From positions 3,844,001 through 3,908,000 of the forward strand of contig NZ_RKHO01000001.1 in the NCBI RefSeq assembly GCF_003752505.1: DNA of 64,000 nucleotides, given 5' to 3'. The translations under genes were made by a program, and so were the position numbers. Shown piece after piece: positions 16,817 through 25,777 of this stretch. The DNA is from Nocardioides aurantiacus. Lineage in GTDB: Bacteria > Actinomycetota > Actinomycetes > Propionibacteriales > Nocardioidaceae. Position 1 is the stretch's first letter. Every line of letters starts with the position of its first letter. A model generated the notes under the pieces. The model ran no database searches. It saw nothing but the letters and a program-made list of their open reading frames with translations, and was not told the origin of the DNA.

Positions 16817-17506
16817 TCAGCGCACCACCAGGGCGCCGTCGACGAACACCACCTCGCGCTTGTCGGCCGCCATGGCCTCCACGACGGCGGTGACGACGTC
16901 GGCCGAGGGGAACGGCGCCGGCAGGCGCGGCGGCTCCCCGGCGAGCGCCCGGCCGTCGAGGCCGGTGTCGAGGTGCGGCGGGCGCACGTCGACCACGGTG
17001 AGCCGGCGTCGCTCCTCGCGTCGGAGCACCTCCAGCCAGGTCGCCAGCGCGCTCTTGGCCGCGGAGTACTCCGCCATCCGGGCCGTCGGCAGGTCGGCCA
17101 GGATCGCCGAGAGGACCACGACCGTGCCGCGCTCGCCCATCGCCGCCGAGGCGGCCCGCACCAGCGCCATCGGGCCGAGCACGTCGACCGCGAACAGCTC
17201 CTCGACCACCGCGTCGTCGGCGTCGACCGCGGGACCGAACCCCGCGACGCCCACGCAGACCACCAGCGCGTCGAGGCCGCCGAGCTGCTCGGCCGCCGCG
17301 GTGACCGTGGCGCGGCAGGAGTCGGTGTCGACGGCGTCGAAGAGCAGCGGCTCGGTCCCGACCCGCGAGGCGACCGCCGCGGTCCGGTCGGCGTCGCGAC
17401 CCGCCGCGACCACCCGGGCGCCCCGCTCGTGCAGCAGGTCGGCCAGCTGGCCTCCCAGTGCCCCCGACGCGCCCGCCACCAGCACCCGTGCGTCCTGCAG
17501 GTCCAC
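16817..17506 (-). CDS. Short-chain dehydrogenase/reductase
   Basis: A 229-residue SDR oxidoreductase. The cofactor motif is VAGASGALGGQLA (TGxxxGxG type), the structural motif is VCVGVAGFG in the NAG position, and the catalytic set is Ser in VVLSAILAD with YSAAKSA (Tyr-x-x-x-Lys). The sequence AGRDADRT after strand 2 suggests NADP(H) preference. The substrate is unknown. The second of two nearby GTG codons (17506) is chosen because GGGAGG is then about 8 nt upstream. It converges with the MATE gene. Confidence 0.88.
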   Translation of the reverse strand: MDLQDARVLVAGASGALGGQLADLLHERGARVVAAGRDADRTAAVASRVGTEPLLFDAVDTDSCRATVTAAAEQLGGLDALVVCVGVAGFGPAVDADDAVVEELFAVDVLGPMALVRAASAAMGERGTVVVLSAILADLPTARMAEYSAAKSALATWLEVLRREERRRLTVVDVRPPHLDTGLDGRALAGEPPRLPAPFPSADVVTAVVEAMAADKREVVFVDGALVVR

Positions 17507-17560
17507 CAGAGCCACCTCCCCGGGCCGACACCGGCGGCCTGCCCGCTCCCATGGTGGCGG

Positions 17561-17640
17561 GCACCCGGTGAGGCACCCGGTGAGGCACCCGGCGGGCACC
17601 CGGTGAGGCACGGGGTGGGCGACGGGGTGGGCGACGGGTG
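17561..17640. repeat. Degenerate short tandem repeats between divergent genes
   Basis: GCACCCGGTGAG-like 12-bp units repeat about four times (17561-17608), followed by GGGTGGGCGACG units repeated two to three times (to about 17640). They fill the short gap between the divergent SDR and membrane protein genes. No protein is encoded. They could be slippage products or a regulatory array. Confidence 0.6.
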
Positions 17641-17654
17641 AGACGCTGTCGCCC

Positions 17655-18290
17655 ATGACGCCGCCGCCGCCGTTGCAGCGGGTCGCGGTGGGTCTGCTGG
17701 TGGTCTTCGCCAGCGCCACCTGGCCGCCGGACCCCTCACCCTCGTGGGCCCGCTACGACCTCCTGGCCGACCCCGTCGGCTGGGCGCTGGTGCTCTGGGG
17801 CGCCGTGCCCCTGGCCCGGGTGCAGGCAGGGTTCGCGACCGCCCGCACCACGGCGGTGCTCGCCGCCCTGGTGAGCGTGCCGCTGTGGCTGCCGCAGCTG
17901 CGGCACCTGCTCGACGCGTCGGGCGAGTGGGCGGCCTCGCTGCCGCAGCTCGCGTTCTGCCTGCTGCTCGCGCGGGAGGTACGCCGCGCGGCCGACGAGC
18001 ACGGGGAGACCCGGGTCGCGCGCCGCTTCGGGCTGCTGGTCGCCGGCCTCGCCGTCGTGGCGCTGCTGCCCGTGGTGGTCCTGGGCGGCGGCGTGGCGGG
18101 CCTGGCCCCGGTCACCGCCCTGCTGGCGCTGCTGGTCGACGTCGCGCTCGTCTGGTCCCTGTTCGCGGTCCACCGCCGGCCGTGGCTCGGCGGACAGGAC
18201 CGGGCGGGGGCGCCAGACGGGCCGGACGGGGCCGGACGCACGACGGCCGCCCGCCCTCGCGAGGAGGGGGACGGCCGTCGGGCCGGCTGA
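17655..18290 (+). CDS. Hypothetical membrane protein
   Basis: A 211-residue protein of unknown function with about five hydrophobic segments (residues about 8-22, 38-55, 62-80, 92-106, 128-172) and a hydrophilic, Gly/Arg-rich tail of about 35 residues. The tail is coded by a strong inverted repeat (18241-18280), so it may be shaped by RNA structure rather than protein function. No ribosome-binding site is clear; GACGCT lies 7 nt before the ATG, a weak leaderless-type element. It converges with rplI. Confidence 0.7.
   Translation: MTPPPPLQRVAVGLLVVFASATWPPDPSPSWARYDLLADPVGWALVLWGAVPLARVQAGFATARTTAVLAALVSVPLWLPQLRHLLDASGEWAASLPQLAFCLLLAREVRRAADEHGETRVARRFGLLVAGLAVVALLPVVVLGGGVAGLAPVTALLALLVDVALVWSLFAVHRRPWLGGQDRAGAPDGPDGAGRTTAARPREEGDGRRAG
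18241..18280. terminator. Inverted repeat, probable bidirectional terminator
   Basis: CGACGGCCG (18241-18249) pairs with CGGCCGTCG (18272-18280). Inner GCCCTC/GAGGGG pairing tightens the stem. It lies inside the last codons of the membrane protein gene and just beyond the rplI stop, where two convergent transcripts meet. There is no T-run, as is usual at this G+C content. Confidence 0.5.
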
Positions 18291-18339
18291 GCGCCTGGAT
18301 CAGGCGATCTCGGGCCGGGTCATGCCGGGTCTGGCTGGG

Positions 18340-18783
18340 TCACGCGGGGACGACGTTGAGGTTGACCTGCGCCTCGACGTCGTCGTGCACCTTCACCGTG
18401 ACGGTGTGGGCGCCGAGCGACTTGATCGGGTTGGTGACCACGATCGTGCGCTTGTCGACCTCGCCGCCGGCCTCGGTGATCGCCGAGGCGATGTCGGCGG
18501 CGGTGACGGCACCGAAGAGCCGACCGCCGTCGCCGGCCCGGACGGCCACGTTGAAGGTCGAGCCCTCGAGCGTGGCCTTGACCTGCTTGGCGTGGTCGAC
18601 GTCGCGGACCGAGCGGGCCTCGCGCGCCTTCTTGATCGACTCGATGGTCTTCTCGCCGCCACGGGTCCAGCGGATGCCGAAGCCACGGGGGATGAGGTAG
18701 TTGCGGCCGTAGCCGTCCTTGACCTCGACCACGTCGCCTGCAGCACCGAGACCGGTGACCTCCTGGGTCAGGATGAGCTTCAT
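18340..18783 (-). CDS. rplI: 50S ribosomal protein L9
   Basis: A 147-residue L9, which binds 23S rRNA at the base of the L1 stalk. The N-terminal domain [19 protein letters not shown] and the [12 protein letters not shown] motif are diagnostic. A long connecting helix (about 42-75) leads to the C-terminal domain. It is the last gene of the rpsF-ssb-rpsR-rplI operon, 16 bp after rpsR. Confidence 0.98.
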   Translation of the reverse strand: MKLILTQEVTGLGAAGDVVEVKDGYGRNYLIPRGFGIRWTRGGEKTIESIKKAREARSVRDVDHAKQVKATLEGSTFNVAVRAGDGGRLFGAVTAADIASAITEAGGEVDKRTIVVTNPIKSLGAHTVTVKVHDDVEAQVNLNVVPA

Positions 18784-18799
18784 CTCCGGGTCTCCTTCC

Positions 18800-19036
18800 T
18801 CAGCGCGCGGTGGACGTGTAGGGCAGCAGAGCGACCTCGCGGGCGTTCTTGACGGCCGTGGCGACGTCGCGCTGGTGCTGCACGCAGTTGCCGGTGACCC
18901 GACGCGCGCGGATCTTGCCGCGGTCGGAGATGAACTTGCGAAGCAGGGTGGTGTCCTTGTAGTCGACGTAGGACACCTTCTCCTTGCAGAACTGGCAAAC
19001 CTTCTTCTTGGGCTTGCGCATCACTGCCTTGGCCAT
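18800..19036 (-). CDS. rpsR: 30S ribosomal protein S18, zinc-binding type
   Basis: A 78-residue S18, which pairs with S6 on the platform of the small subunit. Cys14-x-x-Cys17 and Cys51-x-x-His54 form a zinc ribbon, so this is the C+ paralogue. Actinobacteria often carry a second, cysteine-free S18 induced by zinc starvation elsewhere; none is in the window. [15 protein letters not shown] is the rRNA-contacting core. A GAGAGGAG-type site precedes the ATG. Confidence 0.97.
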   Translation of the reverse strand: MAKAVMRKPKKKVCQFCKEKVSYVDYKDTTLLRKFISDRGKIRARRVTGNCVQHQRDVATAVKNAREVALLPYTSTAR

Positions 19037-19136
19037 TGTGGAGCTCTCCTCTCAAGAGCCCGGTCCAGCGTGGTGACTGCGACCGGAATGGGGGTGATGG
19101 ACGGGGTGGATCGGTGGATCGGGTGGTGCGGGTGGA

Positions 19137-19784
19137 TCAGAAGGGGGGCTCGTCGCCGGACGAGGCCCAGGGGTCGTTCTGCGGCTGGCCCCCACCGGAG
19201 CCACCCTGCTGACCGCCCCAGGAGCCGCCGCCCTGGCCGCCGGAGCCGCCGGAGCCGCCCCGCGGCTGACCGCCGCCGTAGCCGCCCTGACCGCCCTGGC
19301 CGCCGGACTGGCCGCCGGCCGGAGCCGCCTGGCCGCCCTGACCGGGGTTGGACGCCCACGGGTCGTCGCCGCCCTGGCCGCCCTGGCCGCCCCCGCCGTA
19401 GCCACCGCCGCCACCGCTGCGCTGGACGCGCGCGATCTTGGCCGTGGCGTACTTCAGGCTGGGGCCGACCTCCTCGACCTCGAGCTCGACGACCGTGCGC
19501 TTCTGGCCCTCACGGTCCTCGTAGGACCGCTGCTTGAGCCGGCCCTGGATGACGACGCGCATCCCCTTGGTCAGGGACTCCGCGACGTTCTCCGCCGCCT
19601 GCCGCCAGACCGAGCAGGAGAGGAACAGCGCGTCGCCGTCCTTCCACTCGTTGGTCTGCCGGTCGAAGGTGCGCGGCGTCGAGGCGATCCGGAAGTTGGC
19701 GACCGCGGCACCCGAGGGGGTGAATCGCAGCTCGGGGTCGTCGACGAGGTTGCCGACGACGGTGATGACTGTCTCGCCTGCCAT
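19137..19784 (-). CDS. ssb: Single-stranded DNA-binding protein
   Basis: A 215-residue SSB. The OB fold covers residues 1-115 ([46 protein letters not shown]). A long glycine/glutamine-rich disordered linker (about 120-200) follows, and the acidic tip SSGDEPPF at the end recruits replication and repair partners. The linker contains a second DPWAS motif pair (DDPWASNP and NDPWASSG), an apparent duplication. It lies between rpsF and rpsR as in most bacteria. Confidence 0.97.
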   Translation of the reverse strand: MAGETVITVVGNLVDDPELRFTPSGAAVANFRIASTPRTFDRQTNEWKDGDALFLSCSVWRQAAENVAESLTKGMRVVIQGRLKQRSYEDREGQKRTVVELEVEEVGPSLKYATAKIARVQRSGGGGGYGGGGQGGQGGDDPWASNPGQGGQAAPAGGQSGGQGGQGGYGGGQPRGGSGGSGGQGGGSWGGQQGGSGGGQPQNDPWASSGDEPPF

Positions 19785-19834
19785 GTGGTCTCCCAGGGTG
19801 TCCGGATCAGGTGGGTGGTGCGGGTGGTGCTGGG

Positions 19835-20125
19835 TCAGCGCGCGTCGGGACGCAGGACCTTGGTGCGCAGCACCGACTCGTTCAGCGTGAGCTGGCGGTC
19901 GAGCTCCTTGACGGTCGCAGGCTCGGCCTGCAGCGACACCACGGCGTAGATGCCTTCGGCGTTCTTGTCGATCTCGTAGGCGAGACGACGACGTCCCCAG
20001 ACGTCGACGTTGTCCACGGATCCACCGTCGTTGCGGACGACGTTGAGGTACGTGTCGAGCGACGGGGCGACGGTGCGCTCCTCGAGGTTGGGATCGAGGA
20101 TGACCATGAGTTCGTAGGTACGCAT
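19835..20125 (-). CDS. rpsF: 30S ribosomal protein S6
   Basis: A 96-residue S6, partner of S18. The ferredoxin-like fold starts [16 protein letters not shown] and includes [15 protein letters not shown]. An AAGGAGGT Shine-Dalgarno sequence lies about 10 nt before the ATG, the best in the operon. It is the first gene of the operon. The 184-bp gap to the divergent DNase IV-like gene holds the operon promoter. Confidence 0.98.
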   Translation of the reverse strand: MRTYELMVILDPNLEERTVAPSLDTYLNVVRNDGGSVDNVDVWGRRRLAYEIDKNAEGIYAVVSLQAEPATVKELDRQLTLNESVLRTKVLRPDAR

Positions 20126-20309
20126 AGCGTTCTCCACCTCCTTCGGACTAAGGGCGGCCACGGCATTTCCGTGACAGGAGGGCTGTGCGATGTCGGCACT
20201 CCCATCGGGGGAGGACGACGCGCAAGGTTAACGCGGGTCCGCGTCCTGGCGGAAATCGTCGTCCACAGGCCGTCGGCCGCTGTCCCCGGCCGCTCGTAGG
20301 CTGCGCAGC

Positions 20310-21116
20310 ATGAGCACCAGCCAGATCGCCATCGGCGCCCACGTCGACCAGACCGACCCGGTCGCGGAGGCCGCGGCCCGCGGGACGACGGTCGTGCAGT
20401 TCTTCCTCGGTGACCCGCAGTCCTACAAGGGCCCCGAGCTGCGCTACGCCGGAGGCGCCGCGGCCCTCCGCGCCGCCGCCGAGGACGCCGGGGTGGACCT
20501 CTACGTCCACGCGCCCTACGTCGTCAACGTGGCCACGACCAACAACCGGATCCGGATCCCCAGCCGCAAGCTGCTCCAGCAGCACCTCAGCGCCGCGGCC
20601 GAGATCGGGGCCAAGGGGCTGATCGTCCACGGCGGCCACGTGAACAAGACCGACGACCCGGCCACCGGCTTCGACAACTGGCGCAAGGCGATCGAGGCCA
20701 CCGACCTGCAGATCCCGCTGCTGATCGAGAACACCGCGGGCGGGGAGAACGCCATGGCCCGTCACCTCGACCGCATCGCGGGCGTCTGGGACGCGGTGAG
20801 CCGGGCCGAGGGAGCCGAGCAGGTCGGCTTCTGCCTCGACACCTGCCACGCCTGGGCCGGCGGCGTCGAGCTGGGCACCGCGGTGGAGAAGGTGCTCGCC
20901 ATCACGGGGCGGCTCGACCTGGTCCACGCCAACGACAGCCGGGACGGCTTCGACTCGGGTGCCGACCGGCACGCCGGCTTCGGCGCCGGGCAGCTGCCCC
21001 CCGACGAGCTCGCCGACGTCGTGCGGCAGGCCGGGGCACCGGTCGTGTGCGAGACCCCGGGCGGCGCGGAGGAGCACCGCGCCGACATCGCGTGGCTGCG
21101 CGAGCACGGGGTGTGA
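20310..21116 (+). CDS. AP endonuclease family 2 / deoxyribonuclease IV-like protein
   Basis: A 268-residue TIM-barrel metalloenzyme related to endonuclease IV. Metal-ligand motifs in order are GAHV near the N-terminus, YVHAPYVVN, LIVHGGHVNK, LLIENTAGG, CLDTCHAW, VHANDSRD with RHAGFGAG, and VCETPGG. It should incise abasic sites in base excision repair. The ATG lies 7 nt after TAGGCT (20297-20302), suggesting a leaderless mRNA. Its stop overlaps the GTG start of the next gene (GTGA), so they are translationally coupled. Confidence 0.9.
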   Translation: MSTSQIAIGAHVDQTDPVAEAAARGTTVVQFFLGDPQSYKGPELRYAGGAAALRAAAEDAGVDLYVHAPYVVNVATTNNRIRIPSRKLLQQHLSAAAEIGAKGLIVHGGHVNKTDDPATGFDNWRKAIEATDLQIPLLIENTAGGENAMARHLDRIAGVWDAVSRAEGAEQVGFCLDTCHAWAGGVELGTAVEKVLAITGRLDLVHANDSRDGFDSGADRHAGFGAGQLPPDELADVVRQAGAPVVCETPGGAEEHRADIAWLREHGV

Positions 21117-21982
21117 ACCGGCCACCCTCGCCCCGCCCGTCCCGCCGGGCCGTCCTGGGCGGCCTGGGCGGCCTGGCCCTGGGGGGCCTCGTCTCGGCGT
21201 GCGGCGGCACCGCGCGCACGGCCGAGCCCTCGCCCGCCCCCACCGACGTCGAGCGGCTGACCTACGGCGACGACGACTCCCAGGTCGTCGACGTGCGTCG
21301 CCCCGACGGAGGCCAGGTCCTGGGCACGGTCGTGCTGCTCCACGGTGGCTACTGGCTCCCGCAGTACGGCCTGGACCAGCTCGACCCGCTCGCCAAGCGG
21401 CTGACCTCGCTCGGCTGGGTCACCGCCAACGTGGAGTACCGCCGCACCGGCGCCGGCGGCGGCGTCCCCGCCACCCTCGAGGACGTCGCGGCCGCCCTCG
21501 ACCTCGTCACCACCGAGCGGCTCCCCGGCCCCGTGGTCACGCTCGGCCACTCCGCCGGCGGCCACCTGGCCGTCTGGGCCGCCTCGCGGTCGGCCCGCAC
21601 CCCCGGCGGCGCCCCGCGGGGCCGGCTCGCCGGGGCGGTGTCGCTGTCCGGCGTGCTCGACCTCGACCTGGCCTCGGGCCGCTCGGGCTCCTCGGGCCCG
21701 GTGCGGGCCTTCACCGGCGGCACGCCCCGCTCCGCGGCGCGGGCGTACGCCGCGGCGGACCCGACCGCGCTGGTCCCCGCCCCGTGCCCGGTGTGGGCGG
21801 TGCAGGCCGAGGACGACCAGGTGGTCCCGCGCGAGCAGGCCACGTCCTACGTCGCGGCGGCACGCGAGGCCGGCGGCACGGCCGAGCTGGTGCTCGTGCC
21901 GGGCGACCACTTCACGGTCATCGACCCCGACGCCCGCTCGACGGCCACCGTCGAGCGGCTGCTCCGGCGGGCCGCGGGCTGA
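21113..21982 (+). CDS. Tat-exported lipoprotein alpha/beta hydrolase
   Basis: A 289-residue esterase-like protein. The N-terminus has a twin-arginine motif (PSRRAVLGG) and a lipobox ending LVSAC, so it is probably a Tat-exported lipoprotein. The hydrolase core shows LLHGGYW (oxyanion loop), nucleophile Ser in LGHSAGGHLA, an Asp in AEDDQVVP and His in PGDHFTVID. The HGG pattern is typical of the hormone-sensitive lipase / arylformamidase group. The GTG start is set by overlap with the DNase IV-like stop codon; the coupling of a DNA-repair enzyme with a surface esterase has no clear meaning. Confidence 0.87.
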   Translation: MNRPPSPRPSRRAVLGGLGGLALGGLVSACGGTARTAEPSPAPTDVERLTYGDDDSQVVDVRRPDGGQVLGTVVLLHGGYWLPQYGLDQLDPLAKRLTSLGWVTANVEYRRTGAGGGVPATLEDVAAALDLVTTERLPGPVVTLGHSAGGHLAVWAASRSARTPGGAPRGRLAGAVSLSGVLDLDLASGRSGSSGPVRAFTGGTPRSAARAYAAADPTALVPAPCPVWAVQAEDDQVVPREQATSYVAAAREAGGTAELVLVPGDHFTVIDPDARSTATVERLLRRAAG

Positions 21983-22008
21983 CCCGGAGCCTTGGCTAGG
22001 CTCCCGGG

Positions 22009-23214
22009 GTGTCCTCCTCCCGCTCCGCCCCGGCCCTCACCGTGCGCACGACCGGCGCCGAGGAGCACCGCGCCTACGTGGCCGACCTGGCCGGACGCGG
22101 CGGCTCCGCGAGCTTCCTGCAGACCCCGGCCTGGGCCCGGGTCAAGCCCGACTGGAAGGCCGAGTCGGTGGCCTGGCAGGACCCCGAGGGCCGGGTGGTG
22201 GGCGTCGCGCTGGTGCTCTACCGCCAGCTGCCCAAGGTCCGCCGCTACCTCGCCTACCTGCCCGAGGGCCCGGTGCTGCCGTGGGAGGAGGTCGCCGAGC
22301 CCGGCGGGCTGGAGCGCTGGCTGGCCCCGCTGACCGCCCACGTGCGGGCGGCCGGGGCGTTCGGCGTCCGCATCGGTCCCCCCGTGGTGACCCGCCGGTG
22401 GAGCGCCGCCGCGGTCAAGGAGGGCATCGCCGACGACGCGGTCACCTCGCTGACCGACCTCACCCCGAGCGCCGAGCACGCCTCCGGGCTCGCGCTGGCA
22501 CGACAGCTCGAGGAGCTCGGCTGGCGCCGCCAGGGCGCCGAGGGCGGGTTCGCCGCCGGCCAGCCGCAGTACAACTTCCAGGTCCCCCTCGCCGACGAGG
22601 CGGGCGTGCCGCTGCCCGAGGAGGAGGTGCTGCGGCGGATGAACCAGCTGTGGCGCCGCAACATCAAGAAGGCCGCCAAGCTCGGGGTCGAGGTCACCTC
22701 GGTGGCCGGTGCGGCCACCACCTCCTCCGAGCTCGACGAGGCCCTGGCCGCGTTCCACGCGCTCTACCTCCACACCGCCGAGCGCGACCACTTCACGCCG
22801 CGCCCGCTGTCCTACTTCCGCACCATGGTCGCGGCGCTCGGCGCCGAGGACCCCGACCGGATCCGCCTCTACCTCGCCCACCACGAGGGCGACCTCGTGG
22901 CGGCGACGATCTGGATCCGGGTCGGCAGCCACGCGTGGTACTCCTACGGCGCCTCCTCCACCGACAAGCGCGAGGTGCGCGGCTCCAACGCCGTGCAGTG
23001 GCAGATGGTCCGCGACGCGCTGGCCGCGGGGGCCCGGGTCTACGACCTGCGGGGCATCACCGACACGCTGCGTTCCGACGACGACCACGTCGGGCTGATC
23101 CAGTTCAAGGTCGGCACCGGCGGCGAGGCCGTCGAGCACGTCGGCGAGTGGGACCTCCCGCTCAGCAAGCCGCTGTACGCCGCCTTCGACCTCTACATGC
23201 GACGGAGGGGCTGA
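22009..23214 (+). CDS. FemX/MurM-like peptidoglycan-bridge aminoacyltransferase
   Basis: A 401-residue Fem-family protein with two GNAT-like domains (residues about 1-160 and 160-390). LQTPAWARVKPDWKAE and RYLAYLPEGPVLPW mark the first, WRRNIKKAAKLGVEV starts the second, and DLRGI near the C-terminus is the family's acceptor-site motif. Members add amino acids from aminoacyl-tRNA to lipid II stem peptides. The usual coiled-coil arm is short. The GTG start lies 6 nt after TAGGCT (21997-22002). The stop overlaps the ATG of the racemase-like gene (TGATG), so the pair is coupled. Confidence 0.9.
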   Translation: MSSSRSAPALTVRTTGAEEHRAYVADLAGRGGSASFLQTPAWARVKPDWKAESVAWQDPEGRVVGVALVLYRQLPKVRRYLAYLPEGPVLPWEEVAEPGGLERWLAPLTAHVRAAGAFGVRIGPPVVTRRWSAAAVKEGIADDAVTSLTDLTPSAEHASGLALARQLEELGWRRQGAEGGFAAGQPQYNFQVPLADEAGVPLPEEEVLRRMNQLWRRNIKKAAKLGVEVTSVAGAATTSSELDEALAAFHALYLHTAERDHFTPRPLSYFRTMVAALGAEDPDRIRLYLAHHEGDLVAATIWIRVGSHAWYSYGASSTDKREVRGSNAVQWQMVRDALAAGARVYDLRGITDTLRSDDDHVGLIQFKVGTGGEAVEHVGEWDLPLSKPLYAAFDLYMRRRG

Positions 23215-24335
23215 TGTCGCTCACCCTGCACGTCGACGGCGACCGGTGGCGCGCCCACCTGCGCGACACCGTGGCCCACCACCCCGGCCTGGTGCCGGTG
23301 ACCAAGGGCAACGGCTACGGCCTCGGCCTGCACCGCCTGGCCCGCCGGGCGCAGTGGCTGGGCGTCGACACGGTCGCGGCCGGCACCTACCCCGAGCTCG
23401 CCGAGCTCCACCAGCGCTTCGACGGCTCCCTGCTCGTGCTGCAGCCCTGGCGACCGGGCCACGGCGAGCACCAGGACCCCGCGGCGCTGGGCGTCGACCC
23501 CGACCGGGTGGTCCACACCGTGGGTCGGCTGGAGGACCTCGACGCCCTGGCCGACCAGGGCCGCGCCACGGGCCGTCCGGTCCGGGTCGTGCTCGAGCGG
23601 CTCACCTCGATGCTGCGCCACGGGTTCTCCGGTGACGACCTGGCCGAGGCCGTACGCCGCTCCCGCCGCGGCGGGCTGCGCGTCGAGGGCGTCGCGCTGC
23701 ACCTGCCGCTGCCCTCGGCGCGGGCGACGCTGTCGACCCGGTCGAGCCGGTCCTCCCACGGCACCGAGGTCGAGCGGCTGCTGGCCGAGCCGGCCGTGGC
23801 CGACCTCGCGTCCGGCGGCGGTCCCGCGCGCCAGGTCTGGGTCTCCCACCTGACCGAGGCCGAGCTCGAGGTGCTGGCGCTGAAGTTCCCCGACCTGGTG
23901 CTGCGCCCGCGGGTCGGCACCGGCCTGTGGCTCGGCGACCGCGGCGCGCTGCAGGTCACCGCGGAGGTGCTCGACGCCCACCCGGTCGAGCGCGGAGACA
24001 CCTACGGCTACCGCGGCCGCTCGGCGCCCCGGCGCGGCACCCTGCTGGTGGTCTCCGGCGGCACCTCCCACGGCATCGGCCTGGAGGCCCCGACCGGCGA
24101 GGCCACGCTCAAGGCGCGCGCCGCCTCGCTGGCACGGGGCGGCCTGGACGCCGCGGGCTTCGTCCGCTCGCCCTACAGCGTCGGCGGGAAGCAGCGGCTC
24201 TTCGCCGAGCCCCCGCACATGCAGGTCTCGATGCTCTTCATCCCGCACGGCGCCCCGGTGCCGGCGGTGGGCGAGGAGATCGAGGTGCGGGTCCGCTACA
24301 CCGCGACGTCGTTCGACGCCGTCGAGATCTCCTGA
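23214..24335 (+). CDS. Alanine racemase-like PLP-fold protein
   Basis: A 373-residue protein with the N-terminal barrel of alanine racemases: VTKGNGYGLGLHRLA matches the KANAYGHG motif, making Lys31 the likely PLP lysine. The C-terminal beta domain (about 250-373) is present. The canonical catalytic Tyr region is not clear, so racemase activity on alanine is uncertain. Translational coupling to the FemX-like gene suggests it supplies or modifies an amino acid used in peptidoglycan cross-bridges. Its last 40 bp overlap the end of the convergent glycosyltransferase-like gene. Confidence 0.8.
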   Translation: MSLTLHVDGDRWRAHLRDTVAHHPGLVPVTKGNGYGLGLHRLARRAQWLGVDTVAAGTYPELAELHQRFDGSLLVLQPWRPGHGEHQDPAALGVDPDRVVHTVGRLEDLDALADQGRATGRPVRVVLERLTSMLRHGFSGDDLAEAVRRSRRGGLRVEGVALHLPLPSARATLSTRSSRSSHGTEVERLLAEPAVADLASGGGPARQVWVSHLTEAELEVLALKFPDLVLRPRVGTGLWLGDRGALQVTAEVLDAHPVERGDTYGYRGRSAPRRGTLLVVSGGTSHGIGLEAPTGEATLKARAASLARGGLDAAGFVRSPYSVGGKQRLFAEPPHMQVSMLFIPHGAPVPAVGEEIEVRVRYTATSFDAVEIS

Positions 24336-25777
24336 CGGCTGCGCGTCGCTCCGCCCGGCACGTGCACCGGGTCGGTGCGCACCGGGTCGTGGTCGGGCCG
24401 GAGCACGTCGCGCACCACGACGGCGACGAGGTAGAGCTGGGCCGCCAGCCGCAGCCAGATCGCCACGTCGTACAGCGGTGAGTCGGTGTCGGCGGCGTCC
24501 TTGAGGTAACCGCCGAGGTAGGCCCACACCATCACGAAGTAGAGGACCTCGCCCGCCTGCCAGACCAGCTGGTCGCGCCAGCGGGGCCGGGCGAGCACGG
24601 CCAGCGGCAGCAGCCAGAGCACGTACTGCGGCGAGTAGACCTTGTTGACGACCAGGAACCCCGCGACCACGAGGAACCCCAGCTGCGCCAGCCGCGGGGT
24701 CTCCGGCGCCCGGAGCCCGAGCACCGCCACCCCGACGCAGACCGCGCCGAAGAACACCCAGGACCACAGGTTGACCTGCTCGACCGTCGCGGTGACGCCG
24801 GCGTGGGAGAGCGCCAGCCAGACCGAGCCCAGGTCGGCCCCGCGGTCGGCGTTGAAGGACCAGAACACCCTCCACCGCTCCGCGTCCCCGAGGTACGCCG
24901 GGGCGTTGGCCAGCCCCCACGCGGCCGCCGCCGCGACCGCGGCCCGCGCGAACGCCCCCAGCTCGCGCCGCCGGAAGCAGATCACCAGCACCGGCCCGAG
25001 CAGGAACAGCGGGTAGAGCTTGGTCGCGGTCCCCAGCCCGATCAGGATGCCGGTCAGCACCGGGTCGCCGCGCGACCAGGCCCACAGCGCGCCCGCCACC
25101 AGCACCACGGCCAGCAGGTCCCAGTTGACCAGCCCGGTCAGCAGCAGGCTGGGCGAGAGCACGAACAGCAGCGCGTCCCAGGGCCGGCGGGCGTGCGCCC
25201 GGGAGAGCAGCCAGGTCGTCACGAGCGCACAGGCGGCGAGCAGGAGCGCGGTCAGCAGGAAGTAGCTGTTGGTCTCCTGCGCCATCCCCGGCAGGCCCCA
25301 CACCCCGTCGGGCGAGGCCGAGCGGCGCTCGACGATCGAGGGCCCGTCCTGCGCGACGACCTGGGTCACCCGAGCGACGGCGTAGGCCACGTAGGCGATG
25401 CCCACGGGGTACTCCATCGCCTGGTGCCGGCCGCCGTCGGCGGCGTACGGCCACCAGGCCTCGGCCAGCCCACGACCGGTGTAGAGGTAGGGGACGTCGG
25501 AGTAGCAGCCCTTGCCGTAGCGGGCCTGGTCCACGGCCCAGCCGGTGTCCAGGCACGGCACGTGGTGGACCACCGAGAGGCCCATCACCACGGCCGTCAG
25601 CGCGAGCAGCACCCGCACCGGCGACCACCAGCGGTGCGGCAGCGCGTGCCGCCCGACGGGTCCGCCGGCGACGTCGCTGAGCCCCCGGGCGACCGGATCC
25701 GTGCGGGTGGGGGCGACCACGCCCGCCACCGCGGCTGGACCCCGGCCCGGCGCGGGCTCGGGCCGGCTAGCCGCCAC
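24296..25777 (-). CDS. GT87/DUF2029-like polyprenyl-linked glycosyltransferase
   Basis: A roughly 493-residue integral membrane protein with about ten helices. An acidic first periplasmic loop (YLYTGRGLAEAWWPYAADGG, then MEYPVGI) and a late VYSPQYVLWLLPL segment match GT-C type mannosyltransferases of the GT87 group, which use polyprenyl-phosphate sugars outside the membrane. The start is uncertain: GTG at 25777 overlaps the PBP stop by 11 nt, GTG at 25729 is the alternative. It is directly downstream of the class A PBP gene, so envelope assembly is a likely shared theme. Confidence 0.8.
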   Translation of the reverse strand: MAASRPEPAPGRGPAAVAGVVAPTRTDPVARGLSDVAGGPVGRHALPHRWWSPVRVLLALTAVVMGLSVVHHVPCLDTGWAVDQARYGKGCYSDVPYLYTGRGLAEAWWPYAADGGRHQAMEYPVGIAYVAYAVARVTQVVAQDGPSIVERRSASPDGVWGLPGMAQETNSYFLLTALLLAACALVTTWLLSRAHARRPWDALLFVLSPSLLLTGLVNWDLLAVVLVAGALWAWSRGDPVLTGILIGLGTATKLYPLFLLGPVLVICFRRRELGAFARAAVAAAAAWGLANAPAYLGDAERWRVFWSFNADRGADLGSVWLALSHAGVTATVEQVNLWSWVFFGAVCVGVAVLGLRAPETPRLAQLGFLVVAGFLVVNKVYSPQYVLWLLPLAVLARPRWRDQLVWQAGEVLYFVMVWAYLGGYLKDAADTDSPLYDVAIWLRLAAQLYLVAVVVRDVLRPDHDPVRTDPVHVPGGATRSRQEISTASNDVAV

